DNA from: Verrucomicrobiota bacterium
GTDB taxonomy: Bacteria > Verrucomicrobiota > Verrucomicrobiia > Chthoniobacterales > UBA10450
Length of the DNA stretch: 40,711 bases
Direction: 5' to 3'
Assembly (NCBI GenBank): GCA_003218395.1
Contig: QHNJ01000016.1
Span: 1 to 40,711 of the forward strand
This document shows positions 26,117 through 33,491 of the stretch, in pieces. Positions within the stretch are counted from its first letter, which is position 1. Each line of letters begins with the position of its first letter. Both the position numbers and the translations under genes were made by a program. Under the pieces are notes generated by a model. It did no database searches and was not told where the DNA came from. It saw only the letters and a list, made by a program, of their open reading frames with translations.

Positions 26117-26271
26117 TGCTCGCGCTGTCCCGGCTGGCCGTGATGCCGGGCCTTTTCGCCTGCGCGTCGAAGTTCGGATGTAAAGCGGACAAATTTCACG
26201 AATTTCTCGAGCCGCTGTGCCTGGGTCAGTTTCAGGTTCTCGCGCAACAACGTGCGATCGACATCGCGCAT
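26113..26271 (-). CDS. Small partner of the nucleotidyltransferase
   Basis: This 52-residue ORF reads MRDVDRTLLRENLKLTQAQR, then LEKFVKFVRFTSELRRAGEK and a polar tail. It is highly charged and helical. The frame extends ten codons upstream (KRDTAKIDIY) without a standard start, so the true start may be lost or lie at this ATG. Its stop overlaps the GTG of the nucleotidyltransferase gene by GTGA, the usual arrangement for such pairs. The family is recognised only loosely. Confidence 0.55.
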   Translation of the reverse strand: MRDVDRTLLRENLKLTQAQRLEKFVKFVRFTSELRRAGEKARHHGQPGQREQ

Positions 26272-26449
26272 GTAGATGTCGATCTTCGCCGTATCCCTTT
26301 TTCATCCCGAGAACAAAGCATACTACAGAACAAACTAATCCGCAGATTTACACAAATTTGAATCAGGAGACCAGAGCCTGCCCGCCGTGGCGGGAACGCA
26401 GGAAAAGAAAAACGGACAGCATTTACGGGATTAACAGGATTCAGAAGAC

Positions 26450-26580
26450 GGGAACAGGAGGCAACAAAGAGAACAAAGGGCCAGGTGAACTTTTGCGATC
26501 CGCTCTTTCCTAGCTTCGTTTCCTTCTGTTGAAACGCTGGTCTGGACTGAAGGGACGCTGGTGGCGTCCCGCCCAATGTC
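26450..26580. repeat. Dispersed intergenic repeat A, copy 3
   Basis: The left arm AACAAAGAGAACAAAGG lies near 26463, the right arm GCTTCGTTTCCTTCTGTTGA is near 26513-26533, and the tail GCTGGTCTGGACTGAAGGG follows. It ends in a perfect GGGACGC-TGGTG-GCGTCCC hairpin at 26562-26580. The tail matches the copy at 13019-13195. The copy lies just upstream of the intact cupin gene. The gap 26272-26646 holds this copy and nothing else recognised. Confidence 0.65.
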
Positions 26581-26646
26581 GTCGTGAAGGAAACTGCTTC
26601 CCCACAAAAGAATCGTGATCATGATGTAGATTCAGAGATCGCTGTT

Positions 26647-27084
26647 ATGAAAGACGACAAAGACAACATCCAACTCAGCGCGGTAGAAGATCACGATGGG
26701 ATATTGACCATTCGTGGCGGCGGCGCCCGCCGGCATTGGAACGGCATTCACTATAAGCAGGGCATGTCCGCCAAAAATGTGGGCACAACGAGCCTGTCGG
26801 CCAACATCGCGACGATCCCACCTGGTGGCGTCGCCTATGCCCATATTCATGTCGGGTTCGAGGTAATCCTTTACATTCTCGAAGGAAAAGTGCGCCACGA
26901 ATTTGGACCCGGCCTCAAGCAAGCGATTGAAAACAAAGCCGGCGATTTCATTTACATAAAACCGGGGGTGCCTCACGAAGTCTTCAATATGAGCGACACC
27001 GAACCCGTCGTCGCCTTTGTCGCCCGCTCATCTGCCGACGAATGGGACAGCATTGTTCCTTACGATCGCAATCAGGCTGACTGA
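26647..27084 (+). CDS. Cupin-domain protein
   Basis: This small cupin has about 145 residues from ATG 26647 (MKDDKDNIQLSAVEDHDGIL). The longer in-frame extension to 26584 runs into repeat DNA and was excluded. The metal-site histidines lie in YAHIHVGFEVILYILEGKV and in GVPHEVFNMS. The protein ends SSADEWDSIVPYDRNQAD, matched by the remnant at 25661-25807. The enzymatic or binding role is unknown. It is 10 nt upstream of the FMN reductase gene, so the pair is probably cotranscribed. Confidence 0.85.
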   Translation: MKDDKDNIQLSAVEDHDGILTIRGGGARRHWNGIHYKQGMSAKNVGTTSLSANIATIPPGGVAYAHIHVGFEVILYILEGKVRHEFGPGLKQAIENKAGDFIYIKPGVPHEVFNMSDTEPVVAFVARSSADEWDSIVPYDRNQAD

Positions 27085-27094
27085 TTCGTTGCCA

Positions 27095-27622
27095 ATGCCA
27101 AAGTATCTTGTCATCAGCACGAGCGGTAAGCCCGACAGCAACAGCCGCCGCATTGGCCGTGTCGCGCTGGCGCACCTGCGAAAGCGAAAAGTGGACTGCG
27201 AGTGGATCGACATCAGCGAAATGGACCTGCCCCTCTGTGACGCAGACCAATGTTACGGAATGCCAGGCTCGAAGAAATTAAGCGCCGCAATTAAAGCTGC
27301 GGACGGGGTCCTGGTCGCGGCGCCGATATACAATTATGATGTCGCCGCGGCGGCGAAAAACATGATCGAACTCGCCGGCAGCGCGTGGGAAAACAAGGTC
27401 GTCGGCTTTCTTTGCGCGGCTGGCGGCACTGCCAGTTACATGTCGGTTATGGCCTATGCGAACAGTCTCATGCTCGATTTTCGTTGCGTGATCATTCCCC
27501 GGTTCGTATTTGCCACCAGCGACGCCTTCGACGGCGACAACATTACCGACAAAAAAATCATCGCGCGTACCGAAATCGTGGCAGATGAACTAGTCCGATT
27601 CACCAAAGCGCTTCGCAGCTAG
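27095..27622 (+). CDS. NAD(P)H-dependent FMN reductase (flavodoxin-like)
   Basis: This 175-residue flavodoxin-fold oxidoreductase starts MPKYLVISTSGKPDSNSRRI, where the S-x-x-x-x-x-N-S phosphate loop binds FMN. It has VLVAAPIYNYDVAAAAKNMI and FLCAAGGTASYMSVM typical of the NADPH-dependent FMN reductase family. I start it at ATG 27095, since earlier in-frame codons overlap the cupin gene. It likely reduces flavin or quinone-like substrates with NAD(P)H. Confidence 0.87.
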   Translation: MPKYLVISTSGKPDSNSRRIGRVALAHLRKRKVDCEWIDISEMDLPLCDADQCYGMPGSKKLSAAIKAADGVLVAAPIYNYDVAAAAKNMIELAGSAWENKVVGFLCAAGGTASYMSVMAYANSLMLDFRCVIIPRFVFATSDAFDGDNITDKKIIARTEIVADELVRFTKALRS

Positions 27623-27680
27623 GCGTGTGCGTCTGTCCTCTCCTTGCCGCGTCTTGATTTGAAGAAGGCGGGTCCCTCCT

Positions 27681-28028
27681 TCACGACGCAGCGAGCCTTA
27701 ATATAAGCGCGGTCACGGCCAACATGAGGAACACGACCGCCAGACCGAACGAGTAGTCGCGAGCTCGCAGGTGCGTGACGATGGCACCCACAAAGAACAA
27801 GACAAGGCCGCCTGCGGCCGCGACTCCAATCAGTGGCATGGCTATTCCAACCAGCAGTCCAAGCGCCCCTGCTGCTTTGAGCGTGCCGAGCGTGGTTATC
27901 CACGATTCCGACACACTCACCCTGGCCATGTTGATGAGGATGGGCTTAAAGCGGATGAAATCGAGTGTGGCCGAGAAGATATTAGCCGCAGCGGCCAGGA
28001 GAGTGACAACGATGTAGGCGGTAAACAT
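27681..28028 (-). CDS. DoxX-like membrane protein
   Basis: This protein of about 115 residues has four helices: MFTAYIVVTLLAAAANIFSA, TTLGTLKAAGALGLLVGIA, PLIGVAAAGGLVLFFVGAIV and FGLAVVFLMLAVTALIL. The pattern fits the DoxX-like family, some members of which are tied to thiol redox systems. ATG 28028 is chosen; a start at 28040 adds four residues. It is last in the TetR-controlled run. Confidence 0.82.
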   Translation of the reverse strand: MFTAYIVVTLLAAAANIFSATLDFIRFKPILINMARVSVSESWITTLGTLKAAGALGLLVGIAMPLIGVAAAGGLVLFFVGAIVTHLRARDYSFGLAVVFLMLAVTALILRLAAS

Positions 28029-28043
28029 GGCGTCCTCCAATAA

Positions 28044-28649
28044 TCACTTCGCAATGCCTACGATTTTGTGAAAATGTTTCTTTTGCTCGATCGCGTCGAG
28101 CATGAATGCTGCAACCGCTTTGCGGGAGAGACTAAAACCCATCTTGGGTGCGGCATCCTCCCGGCTGCGATAGGTGGTATAGTCCTGCTCGGTGAGACGT
28201 GGAGGCCGTGCGATCGTCCAGTCAAGACCGCCATTTTGCACGACTTCCTCCATGGCAAGGGAATCGCGCATGTGATTTCGCAGAATAAGACTGACAATGC
28301 GATTTGGGATGCCAGGGAAATGCGCTGCAGCTGAGAGAATCACGAGCCGTTTCACTCCTGAACGTTGCATTGCGTGAGTCGTCGCAAGCGCGCTATCGTG
28401 AAGAAGTGAGCTCGGCTTGAAAACCTCTCGCGGACCTAACGCGGAAAGGACCGCGTCGTGATTTCGAATTGCCTCAGCAAGTTGGTTCTCATCCGTCGCA
28501 TTCCCCTTGACGACGGTAAGTCGCTTGTCTCTTAACGTGATGCTTTCGGGCGAACGAACAAACGCGGTAATATGATGACCTCTTGCGAGAGCTTGCTGAA
28601 CAACCTCCCGCCCGGTCCGACCAGTCGCTCCGATGACAAATAGTTTCAT
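28044..28649 (-). CDS. NAD(P)-binding Rossmann protein (NmrA/SDR-like)
   Basis: This 201-residue protein starts MKLFVIGATGRTGREVVQQA, an extended Rossmann dinucleotide site. It continues VVKGNATDENQLAEAIRNHD, VKRLVILSAAAHFPG and LDWTIARPPRL, as in atypical SDR/NmrA-like NAD(P)H-binding proteins. These act as quinone-type reductases or redox sensors. A good ribosome site (AAAAAGGAG) precedes the start. It sits between DUF5519 and DoxX in the same run. Confidence 0.87.
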   Translation of the reverse strand: MKLFVIGATGRTGREVVQQALARGHHITAFVRSPESITLRDKRLTVVKGNATDENQLAEAIRNHDAVLSALGPREVFKPSSLLHDSALATTHAMQRSGVKRLVILSAAAHFPGIPNRIVSLILRNHMRDSLAMEEVVQNGGLDWTIARPPRLTEQDYTTYRSREDAAPKMGFSLSRKAVAAFMLDAIEQKKHFHKIVGIAK

Positions 28650-28681
28650 AATCGGCTCCTTTTTATGATCCTTGTTGGTTT

Positions 28682-29032
28682 CTATTGGTGTTCCGTTCGC
28701 AGAACGCTCTGTTTGCCGGCAAAATGATGATGTGACATCCGAATCAGATCCATTGCCGGCTCCAAGTCCTCTTCATCGTCCACAATAAACGTGACGTATC
28801 CTGCTTCCGGCGCCCACCGGTGCGGGCGGGCTTTGCCTTCCGCTAGAACGCGCTCTTGATCACCTTTCGACAATCGAATGTCGCAGTGACCGTGGCCATG
28901 GATATGCATGAACATTGTCCGTCGGACGAGAAACGCGTCTTCGTGGATTCCCGCATTCGGCCGCTCCGTGACATCGGATAAGTTGAGAATTCTTTGCCTT
29001 AATTCTTGGTTCAGGGCTGTTGGAGATTTCAT
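28682..29032 (-). CDS. DUF5519 (luciferase-family domain) protein
   Basis: This 116-residue protein contains HIHGHGHCDIRLSKGDQERV, then HRWAPEAGYVTFIVDDEEDL and AMDLIRMSHHHFA. This fits the DUF5519/luciferase-like small domain, related in fold to MmcQ/YjbR. It starts at ATG 29032 behind AAAGGAAATCG. The function is unknown. It is part of the TetR-controlled minus-strand run. Confidence 0.75.
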   Translation of the reverse strand: MKSPTALNQELRQRILNLSDVTERPNAGIHEDAFLVRRTMFMHIHGHGHCDIRLSKGDQERVLAEGKARPHRWAPEAGYVTFIVDDEEDLEPAMDLIRMSHHHFAGKQSVLRTEHQ

Positions 29033-29055
29033 AATCGATTTCCTTTCTCGTGTGC

Positions 29056-29184
29056 TTATTTCTCATTCTGCCTCCGAAAGAAATTCGCCGGCGAATCGCT
29101 GCAAGTGCCGGCCAACAAAAGCAACAACAGCACGCCGGCCACACGAAATGCTTGCCGATTCCGTACAAATGAAAACCCATTCAT
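29056..29184 (-). CDS. 42-residue secreted or lipoprotein-like peptide
   Basis: The reading frame MNGFSFVRNRQAFRVAGVLL continues with a run of leucines, then AGTCSDSPANFFRRQNEK and a TAA. The N-terminus is a signal-like hydrophobic segment ending in a Cys (Cys28) with an imperfect lipobox. The ATG overlaps the TetR stop as ATGA, evidence that it is translated. It may be a genuine small lipoprotein or the truncated start of a larger exported protein, such as an efflux component. Confidence 0.55.
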   Translation of the reverse strand: MNGFSFVRNRQAFRVAGVLLLLLLAGTCSDSPANFFRRQNEK

Positions 29185-29807
29185 GTTCTTCTGCCTTTCC
29201 GGGCGATGACACCGTCGAGAACGACTTTGACTACTGATGCGAAAGCGGTCTGCGGCGTCAGTCCGAGCTCTTCGATTTTCGCCGGATTCACAACTGCCTG
29301 GACCGCGCCGAGTAAAATCTCGATCAGCAGCCTGGCTGGAAGGTCCTTGCGCACGATCCCGGTTCGTTGACCCTCGACGAAAAGCTTTCCGAAAAAGCGT
29401 TCGATTAAATCGGCACGGCGGCGCTCAACAATCTTAAACACCTGCGGCGCTTTCTGCCGCATGTCGCGAACAAAGGGCGGTTTGATTTCATCCAACTCGC
29501 GTTGCGTATTGGTCAGCAGTTCATGCAACGCCACTGGGAAATCGTGTGGATATGCGCGCGTGATTTCTTCCAGGTTTGCTTCGAGGCCGGCGAACTTATC
29601 CGCCAGCACAGCCTCAAGCAGCGCGATCTTGCTGGGAAAATGCGAATAGAGCGTTTTCTTGCTGACGCCCAGCTCCTCCGCCAGATCGTCCATGGTCACG
29701 CTGCGGAATCCGTGGCTGAAAAAGTGCGCACGCGCCGCTTCCACGATGCGTTGCCGACTGGCATCGGCTGTTCGGTTTCGCGGGACCGATTTTCTCGCGT
29801 CTTTCAT
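29181..29807 (-). CDS. TetR/AcrR-family transcriptional regulator
   Basis: This 208-residue regulator has the N-terminal helix-turn-helix (RQRIVEAARAHFFSHGFRSV, TMDDLAEELGVSKKTLYSHF) and a C-terminal ligand domain typical of TetR proteins. It starts at ATG 29807, overlapping the CMD/AhpD stop by ATGA. A perfect dyad over the promoter at 30389-30416 is its likely operator. If so, it represses its own operon, and the ligand may be a redox-active or toxic small molecule (inference from neighbours). Confidence 0.9.
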   Translation of the reverse strand: MKDARKSVPRNRTADASRQRIVEAARAHFFSHGFRSVTMDDLAEELGVSKKTLYSHFPSKIALLEAVLADKFAGLEANLEEITRAYPHDFPVALHELLTNTQRELDEIKPPFVRDMRQKAPQVFKIVERRRADLIERFFGKLFVEGQRTGIVRKDLPARLLIEILLGAVQAVVNPAKIEELGLTPQTAFASVVKVVLDGVIARKGRRT

Positions 29808-30379
29808 GTCTTGGATGATCTCAAGTTCTTCCTGCTGATGTCGCAGAGCATGTCCGAGTGGATGTTCAGACCGATATTGGTCAGGTTGTAAAGATGCTCG
29901 CTGGCGATCAGCCAGACGATCTCGCAGATTTCGCGCTCGGAATAATAACGGGATAACCGAGCAAAAGTATCAGGGTGAACCTTTTTATTCTTTGTCAGCT
30001 GCGTCACATAGTCGAGTGCGGCGCGTTCTGCATCGGTAAACAGAGAGCTTATGCTGTACTGATCTAGTGCATCGAATTTGGCTTCATTGATCGACGCTTT
30101 GATCGCGAATGATCGGCCGATATCCATGCAGAAACGGCAGACGTTGATACGCGCCACCTGTTCACGGATGAGTAGAACAGTCTCCGGCGGGAGCGTCAGC
30201 TTTTTGTCCAGCTTGCCGATCTTTGCGTAGAACAGGCCAAATGCGGACGGCAAGCGCGCGCTGTGCACTTTCAGCGGTGTAAGCACTTTTCCGAATTGCC
30301 GGCGGGTAAAGTAATACGCCAGCTTCATCATCAGCCCTTTGGGCTTTTCAATTGGAGAAAGGAGCGTATTGGTATTCAT
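29804..30379 (-). CDS. CMD/AhpD-like protein with intact CxxC
   Basis: This 191-residue carboxymuconolactone-decarboxylase-family protein has the redox pair INVCRFCMDIG, then FTDAERAALDYVTQLTKN and YYSEREICEIVWLIASEH. It is likely a thiol peroxidase or peroxide-linked oxidoreductase. The start at ATG 30379 (MNTNTLLSPIEKPKG) is preferred to 30475, because a clear promoter lies between them. The leader would then be about 10 nt with no ribosome site, almost leaderless. It is a distant relative of the TGA-containing CMD gene at 8858 and shows the Cys form of the same motif. Confidence 0.85.
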   Translation of the reverse strand: MNTNTLLSPIEKPKGLMMKLAYYFTRRQFGKVLTPLKVHSARLPSAFGLFYAKIGKLDKKLTLPPETVLLIREQVARINVCRFCMDIGRSFAIKASINEAKFDALDQYSISSLFTDAERAALDYVTQLTKNKKVHPDTFARLSRYYSEREICEIVWLIASEHLYNLTNIGLNIHSDMLCDISRKNLRSSKT

Positions 30380-30388
30380 AGCCACTAT

Positions 30389-30423
30389 GGAAACTATTAT
30401 AGTATATTTAGTTTCCTTGGCAA
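30389..30423 (-). promoter_or_regulatory. Sigma-70-like promoter with TetR operator
   Basis: On the minus strand TTGCCA (30423-30418), a 16-nt spacer and TATAAT (30401-30396) form a near-consensus promoter. Over it lies an inverted repeat, GGAAACTA (30389-30396) and TAGTTTCC (30409-30416), 12 nt apart, a 28-bp dyad of TetR-operator size. A repressor bound there would cover the -10 element. The predicted start at about 30389 leaves about 10 nt before the ATG at 30379. Confidence 0.75.
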
Positions 30424-30471
30424 ACAAAATGTTCAAACAATTTTTCGATCGACTTGTCGGCTCGGTAGTCT

Positions 30472-30999
30472 TCAACGGCGTTGGCCGTTCATCCTTTTGC
30501 CCGGCGACGGGAACGCGGTTGATAGAGCGCCATATCGGAGCTCAAAAATATCCGAAGGCGCGACAAATCCGTACTGGCAATAAAGCGATTTGCTTGCAGG
30601 ACTCGGCCACAGAATGACCGCGTCAGTGCCTCGAGCGCGGCACCATGATAGCGCCTTGTTCAACAATCTCTTGCCGAGTCCCTGCCCTCGCATTTCCGGG
30701 ATGACGTAAAAGTTGGTCACGTAAGCATGAAGCTCCGGTTCGTCGTTAACTGGGTTGGGGATTTTCTCAAACAACTGCACGCAAACATGGCCGAGCACCC
30801 GCTTGCCATCGTCGAGGACCCAGCAGCGCCACGGGCAGGAGCCGGGGCGAAAACGCTTCTTCATCCAAGATGTGCATCTGCGCACAAATCGCGATTTGAT
30901 TTCGGCCACCGATTCGGTTTCGGCACGAAATCGATAGCGCATCTCGGCCAGGGCACGGCAATCGCCTGACTTTGCCAAACGGATCCGGACCCGAACCAT
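30472..30999 (-). CDS. GNAT-family N-acetyltransferase
   Basis: This 175-residue acetyltransferase starts MVRVRIRLAKSGDCRALAEM at 30999. The acetyl-CoA motif is VIPEMRGQGLGKRLLNKALS, followed by DAVILWPSPASKSLYCQYGF. The longer in-frame ORF to 31188 was rejected, since its first 63 codons lie in repeat B DNA and overlap the S9 peptidase start region. The substrate is unknown. The gene ends close to the TetR-controlled promoter. Confidence 0.85.
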   Translation of the reverse strand: MVRVRIRLAKSGDCRALAEMRYRFRAETESVAEIKSRFVRRCTSWMKKRFRPGSCPWRCWVLDDGKRVLGHVCVQLFEKIPNPVNDEPELHAYVTNFYVIPEMRGQGLGKRLLNKALSWCRARGTDAVILWPSPASKSLYCQYGFVAPSDIFELRYGALSTAFPSPGKRMNGQRR

Positions 31000-31064
31000 T
31001 GGTCGATGGTACCTGATTGGCCGATTGGTCGCTACTCGTAAACACGTGATCTGCGCTTCTGTCT

Positions 31065-31140
31065 CCCTTGGCACGCCGTAGCCTCGTGCGAAGGCGACTA
31101 TCCTCCTTGTCACGTCGTAGTCTGGCAGTTGCCGGACAGA
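31065..31140. repeat. Dispersed repeat B, tandem copies 2 and 3
   Basis: Two degenerate units follow each other: CACGCCGTAGCCTCGTGCGA at 31072 and CACGTCGTAGTCTGGCAG at 31111, each preceded by a TCCYTGG-like run. They are related to the 7517 and 38421 copies and lie just upstream of the S9 peptidase ATG. Confidence 0.55.
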
Positions 31141-31186
31141 CAGGATGACCTTGCCGCTCCGCCGCGCCTTTGTCAGGATGCAGCAC

Positions 31187-33139
31187 ATGAAGCATTTTGT
31201 TCTGGCCTGTCTCTTTCCGATGACGCTAACAGCTCAGACCATGCAGCATCTGACCAAACAGTTGGGTAAGACCGTCCTGTACGGTGACATTGCCCTTTCG
31301 CCCGAGGGCACGCATGTCGCATGGGTGCAATCGACTGCCGCAACGACGTCAAAACAGACCTACGTCCGTGAAACATCAGAAAATGGGCCGGCAACGATTG
31401 CCAAAATTCCAATCACCGGCGAGAGGACCGATTCCGATCCCGCCTGGTCTCCCGATTCGGAAACGCTCGCAGTTTTTTCGAGCCCCGGCGAGACCGAGCA
31501 GCGGCAACTCTGGACTGTGAAGGCAGACGGTTCCGATGCTAAAAAGATTACGAACCTAAAAGGATACGCTGCGCGACCTCGTTGGTCGCACGATGGGAAA
31601 CAGGTTGCATTTCTCTACATTGAAGGCGCGCACGGCGGCGGTCCATTAATGGCTGCGCCCGCGACCACCGGCGTGATCGACACCGCCATTCATAATCAGC
31701 GGATCGCCATTCTCGATATTGCCACCAGGCAGTTGCGCCAGGTTTCGCCGGCGAATCTCCACATCTACGATTACGATTGGTCGCCCGACGACACGACGTT
31801 CGTAACAACGGCGGCCCCGGGACCGGGCGATAACAATTGGTGGATCGCGCAGGTTTACACGATCGACATCGCAAAGGGTAACGCCACATCGATCTACAAG
31901 CCTTCTCTTCAAGTAGCAGTTCCGCGCTGGTCGCCGGATGGCAAGTCGGTCGCATTCATCGAAGGGTTGATGAGCGACGAAGGATTTCATGGTGGCGACC
32001 TCTTTACTATCGCCGCGAATGGCAATGACGTGCGGAACCGCACGCGAAATCGCAAAAGCTCGGTGAGTTCGCTGTTTTGGCTAACGCCGGATCGCATCCT
32101 TTTCACCGAGATAGTCGGCGGCGGAGGCGCGATCTCTGAATTGACACTCGCCAATAATTCGGTGCGCACAATCTGGAAAGGCGCAGAGGCTCTTCATGCC
32201 TTCGGTAATTTCCCTGACTTTGCCATTTCCAGGGATGGAAAACTCGCGGCCGCAGAACGCAGCAGCTTTGAAACGCCACCAGAAATCTGGGCTGGACCGA
32301 TCGGTGAATGGCGCCAGTTGACCAGTGGCAATTCCGCTCAAACTGCCACGTGGGGCAAAGCCGAGAATCTTGAGTGGACTAACGATGGCTTCAACATTCA
32401 GGGCTGGCTTCTTCCACCGCGGCAAGTGGAGTCCGACGAGAAATATCCCATGGTCGTCCTCATCCATGGCGGACCTTCCAGCGCCACGACGCCGGACTGG
32501 CCCGCTTCATTTGGAATGTCGAGAGCCATCATCGCCGCTCTCTCGTCTCGAGGTTACTACGTGCTGATGCCGAATCCTCGTGGAAGTTACGGTCAGGGAG
32601 AAGATTTCACCCGCGCTAACGTGAAAGATTTTGGCGCCGGCGATCTGCGCGATATGCTCGCCGGGGTCAATGCCGCAATAAAAAAATATCCAATCGATCC
32701 TGCGCGTCTCGGCGTGACCGGCTGGAGTTACGGCGGCTTTATGACCATGTGGACTGTCACCCAGACTAACCGCTTCCACGGCGCCGTTGCAGGTGCCGGC
32801 ATTGCCAATTGGCAAAGTTACTATGGCCAGAACTTGATCGATCAATGGATGATTCCGTTCTTCGGCGCATCAGTTTACGACGATCCCGCCGTTTACGAGA
32901 AAAGTTCTCCCATTCACTTCATCAAGAACGTCAAGACCCCCACTCTCGTCATTGTCGGCGAGCACGACGCAGAATGCCCCGCTCCGCAGTCCTACGAATT
33001 CTGGCACGCCTTGAAGACGCTTGGTGTGACGACGCAGCTCATCGTATATACCGGCGAAGGCCATCTCTTTCTAGAGCCAAAGAACCAAGCCGATCGAATG
33101 GATCAGACGGTCGCGTGGTTCGACAAATATTTGAAGTAG
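31187..33139 (+). CDS. S9-family (prolyl oligopeptidase-like) peptidase
   Basis: This 650-residue secreted serine peptidase has the signal peptide MKHFVLACLFPMTLTAQ. The N-terminal half is a WD40-like beta-propeller with repeated WSPDG/WSHDG blades. The C-terminal alpha/beta-hydrolase domain carries the catalytic triad: Ser514 in GWSYGGF, Asp594 in GEHDAECP and His626 in GEGHLF. It resembles dipeptidyl-peptidase/acyl-aminoacyl-peptidase-type exported enzymes that cleave short peptides. ATG 31187 is chosen because the signal peptide starts there, and the earlier frame is repeat B. Confidence 0.92.
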   Translation: MKHFVLACLFPMTLTAQTMQHLTKQLGKTVLYGDIALSPEGTHVAWVQSTAATTSKQTYVRETSENGPATIAKIPITGERTDSDPAWSPDSETLAVFSSPGETEQRQLWTVKADGSDAKKITNLKGYAARPRWSHDGKQVAFLYIEGAHGGGPLMAAPATTGVIDTAIHNQRIAILDIATRQLRQVSPANLHIYDYDWSPDDTTFVTTAAPGPGDNNWWIAQVYTIDIAKGNATSIYKPSLQVAVPRWSPDGKSVAFIEGLMSDEGFHGGDLFTIAANGNDVRNRTRNRKSSVSSLFWLTPDRILFTEIVGGGGAISELTLANNSVRTIWKGAEALHAFGNFPDFAISRDGKLAAAERSSFETPPEIWAGPIGEWRQLTSGNSAQTATWGKAENLEWTNDGFNIQGWLLPPRQVESDEKYPMVVLIHGGPSSATTPDWPASFGMSRAIIAALSSRGYYVLMPNPRGSYGQGEDFTRANVKDFGAGDLRDMLAGVNAAIKKYPIDPARLGVTGWSYGGFMTMWTVTQTNRFHGAVAGAGIANWQSYYGQNLIDQWMIPFFGASVYDDPAVYEKSSPIHFIKNVKTPTLVIVGEHDAECPAPQSYEFWHALKTLGVTTQLIVYTGEGHLFLEPKNQADRMDQTVAWFDKYLK

Positions 33140-33145
33140 CTACTG

Positions 33146-33298
33146 CTATTTTCCGATGAGAATGAAGACGCCGGCGGCCAATGCCACGATGTAGAGCAGG
33201 AAGATGGCCGGCCCGATATTCAAGCCGAACCCTAAAAGGCCGTCGATGATCAAGTAAACCGCGAGCAGAAGCATGCCGATGTTTTTGGTGAATTTCAT
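33146..33298 (-). CDS. 50-residue two-helix membrane protein
   Basis: This short ORF reads MKFTKNIGMLLLAVYLIIDG, then LLGFGLNIGPAIFLLYIVAL and AAGVFILIGK. It has two hydrophobic helices with a short glycine-rich turn. Small proteins of this pattern occur widely in bacterial genomes, with no known function. It converges with the S9 peptidase gene (6 nt between stops). Confidence 0.65.
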   Translation of the reverse strand: MKFTKNIGMLLLAVYLIIDGLLGFGLNIGPAIFLLYIVALAAGVFILIGK

Positions 33299-33417
33299 GG
33301 CTGGCAGTTAACCACGTAGGACACGAAGCACACAGAGGAATTACTTGGTTCGGACTTCGTGAGCTCTGCGGCCTCTGTGGTGAACAGTCGCGCTTTGGGT
33401 CTTCGGCCTCGGAAAGG

Positions 33418-33490
33418 ATCTCAACAAAAGATAACTAAGAAAACAAAAAGGGACTTACAGGTATACTTTGTTAACTTCGTTTCCTTCTGT
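33418..33490. repeat. Dispersed intergenic repeat A, copy 4 (abuts a start codon)
   Basis: The arms are ACTAAGAAAACAAAAAGGGA near 33434 and ACTTCGTTTCCTTCTGTAAT near 33474. This copy has lost the tail of copies 2 and 3, and its right arm directly touches ATG 33492 of the epimerase gene, so the element forms that gene's 5' leader. Confidence 0.6.
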
Positions 33491-33491
33491 A

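Noticed and set aside
26116-26305. N-terminal extension of the nucleotidyltransferase ORF
   Set aside because: These codons are out-of-frame sequence of the 52-residue partner gene; the real start is GTG 26116.
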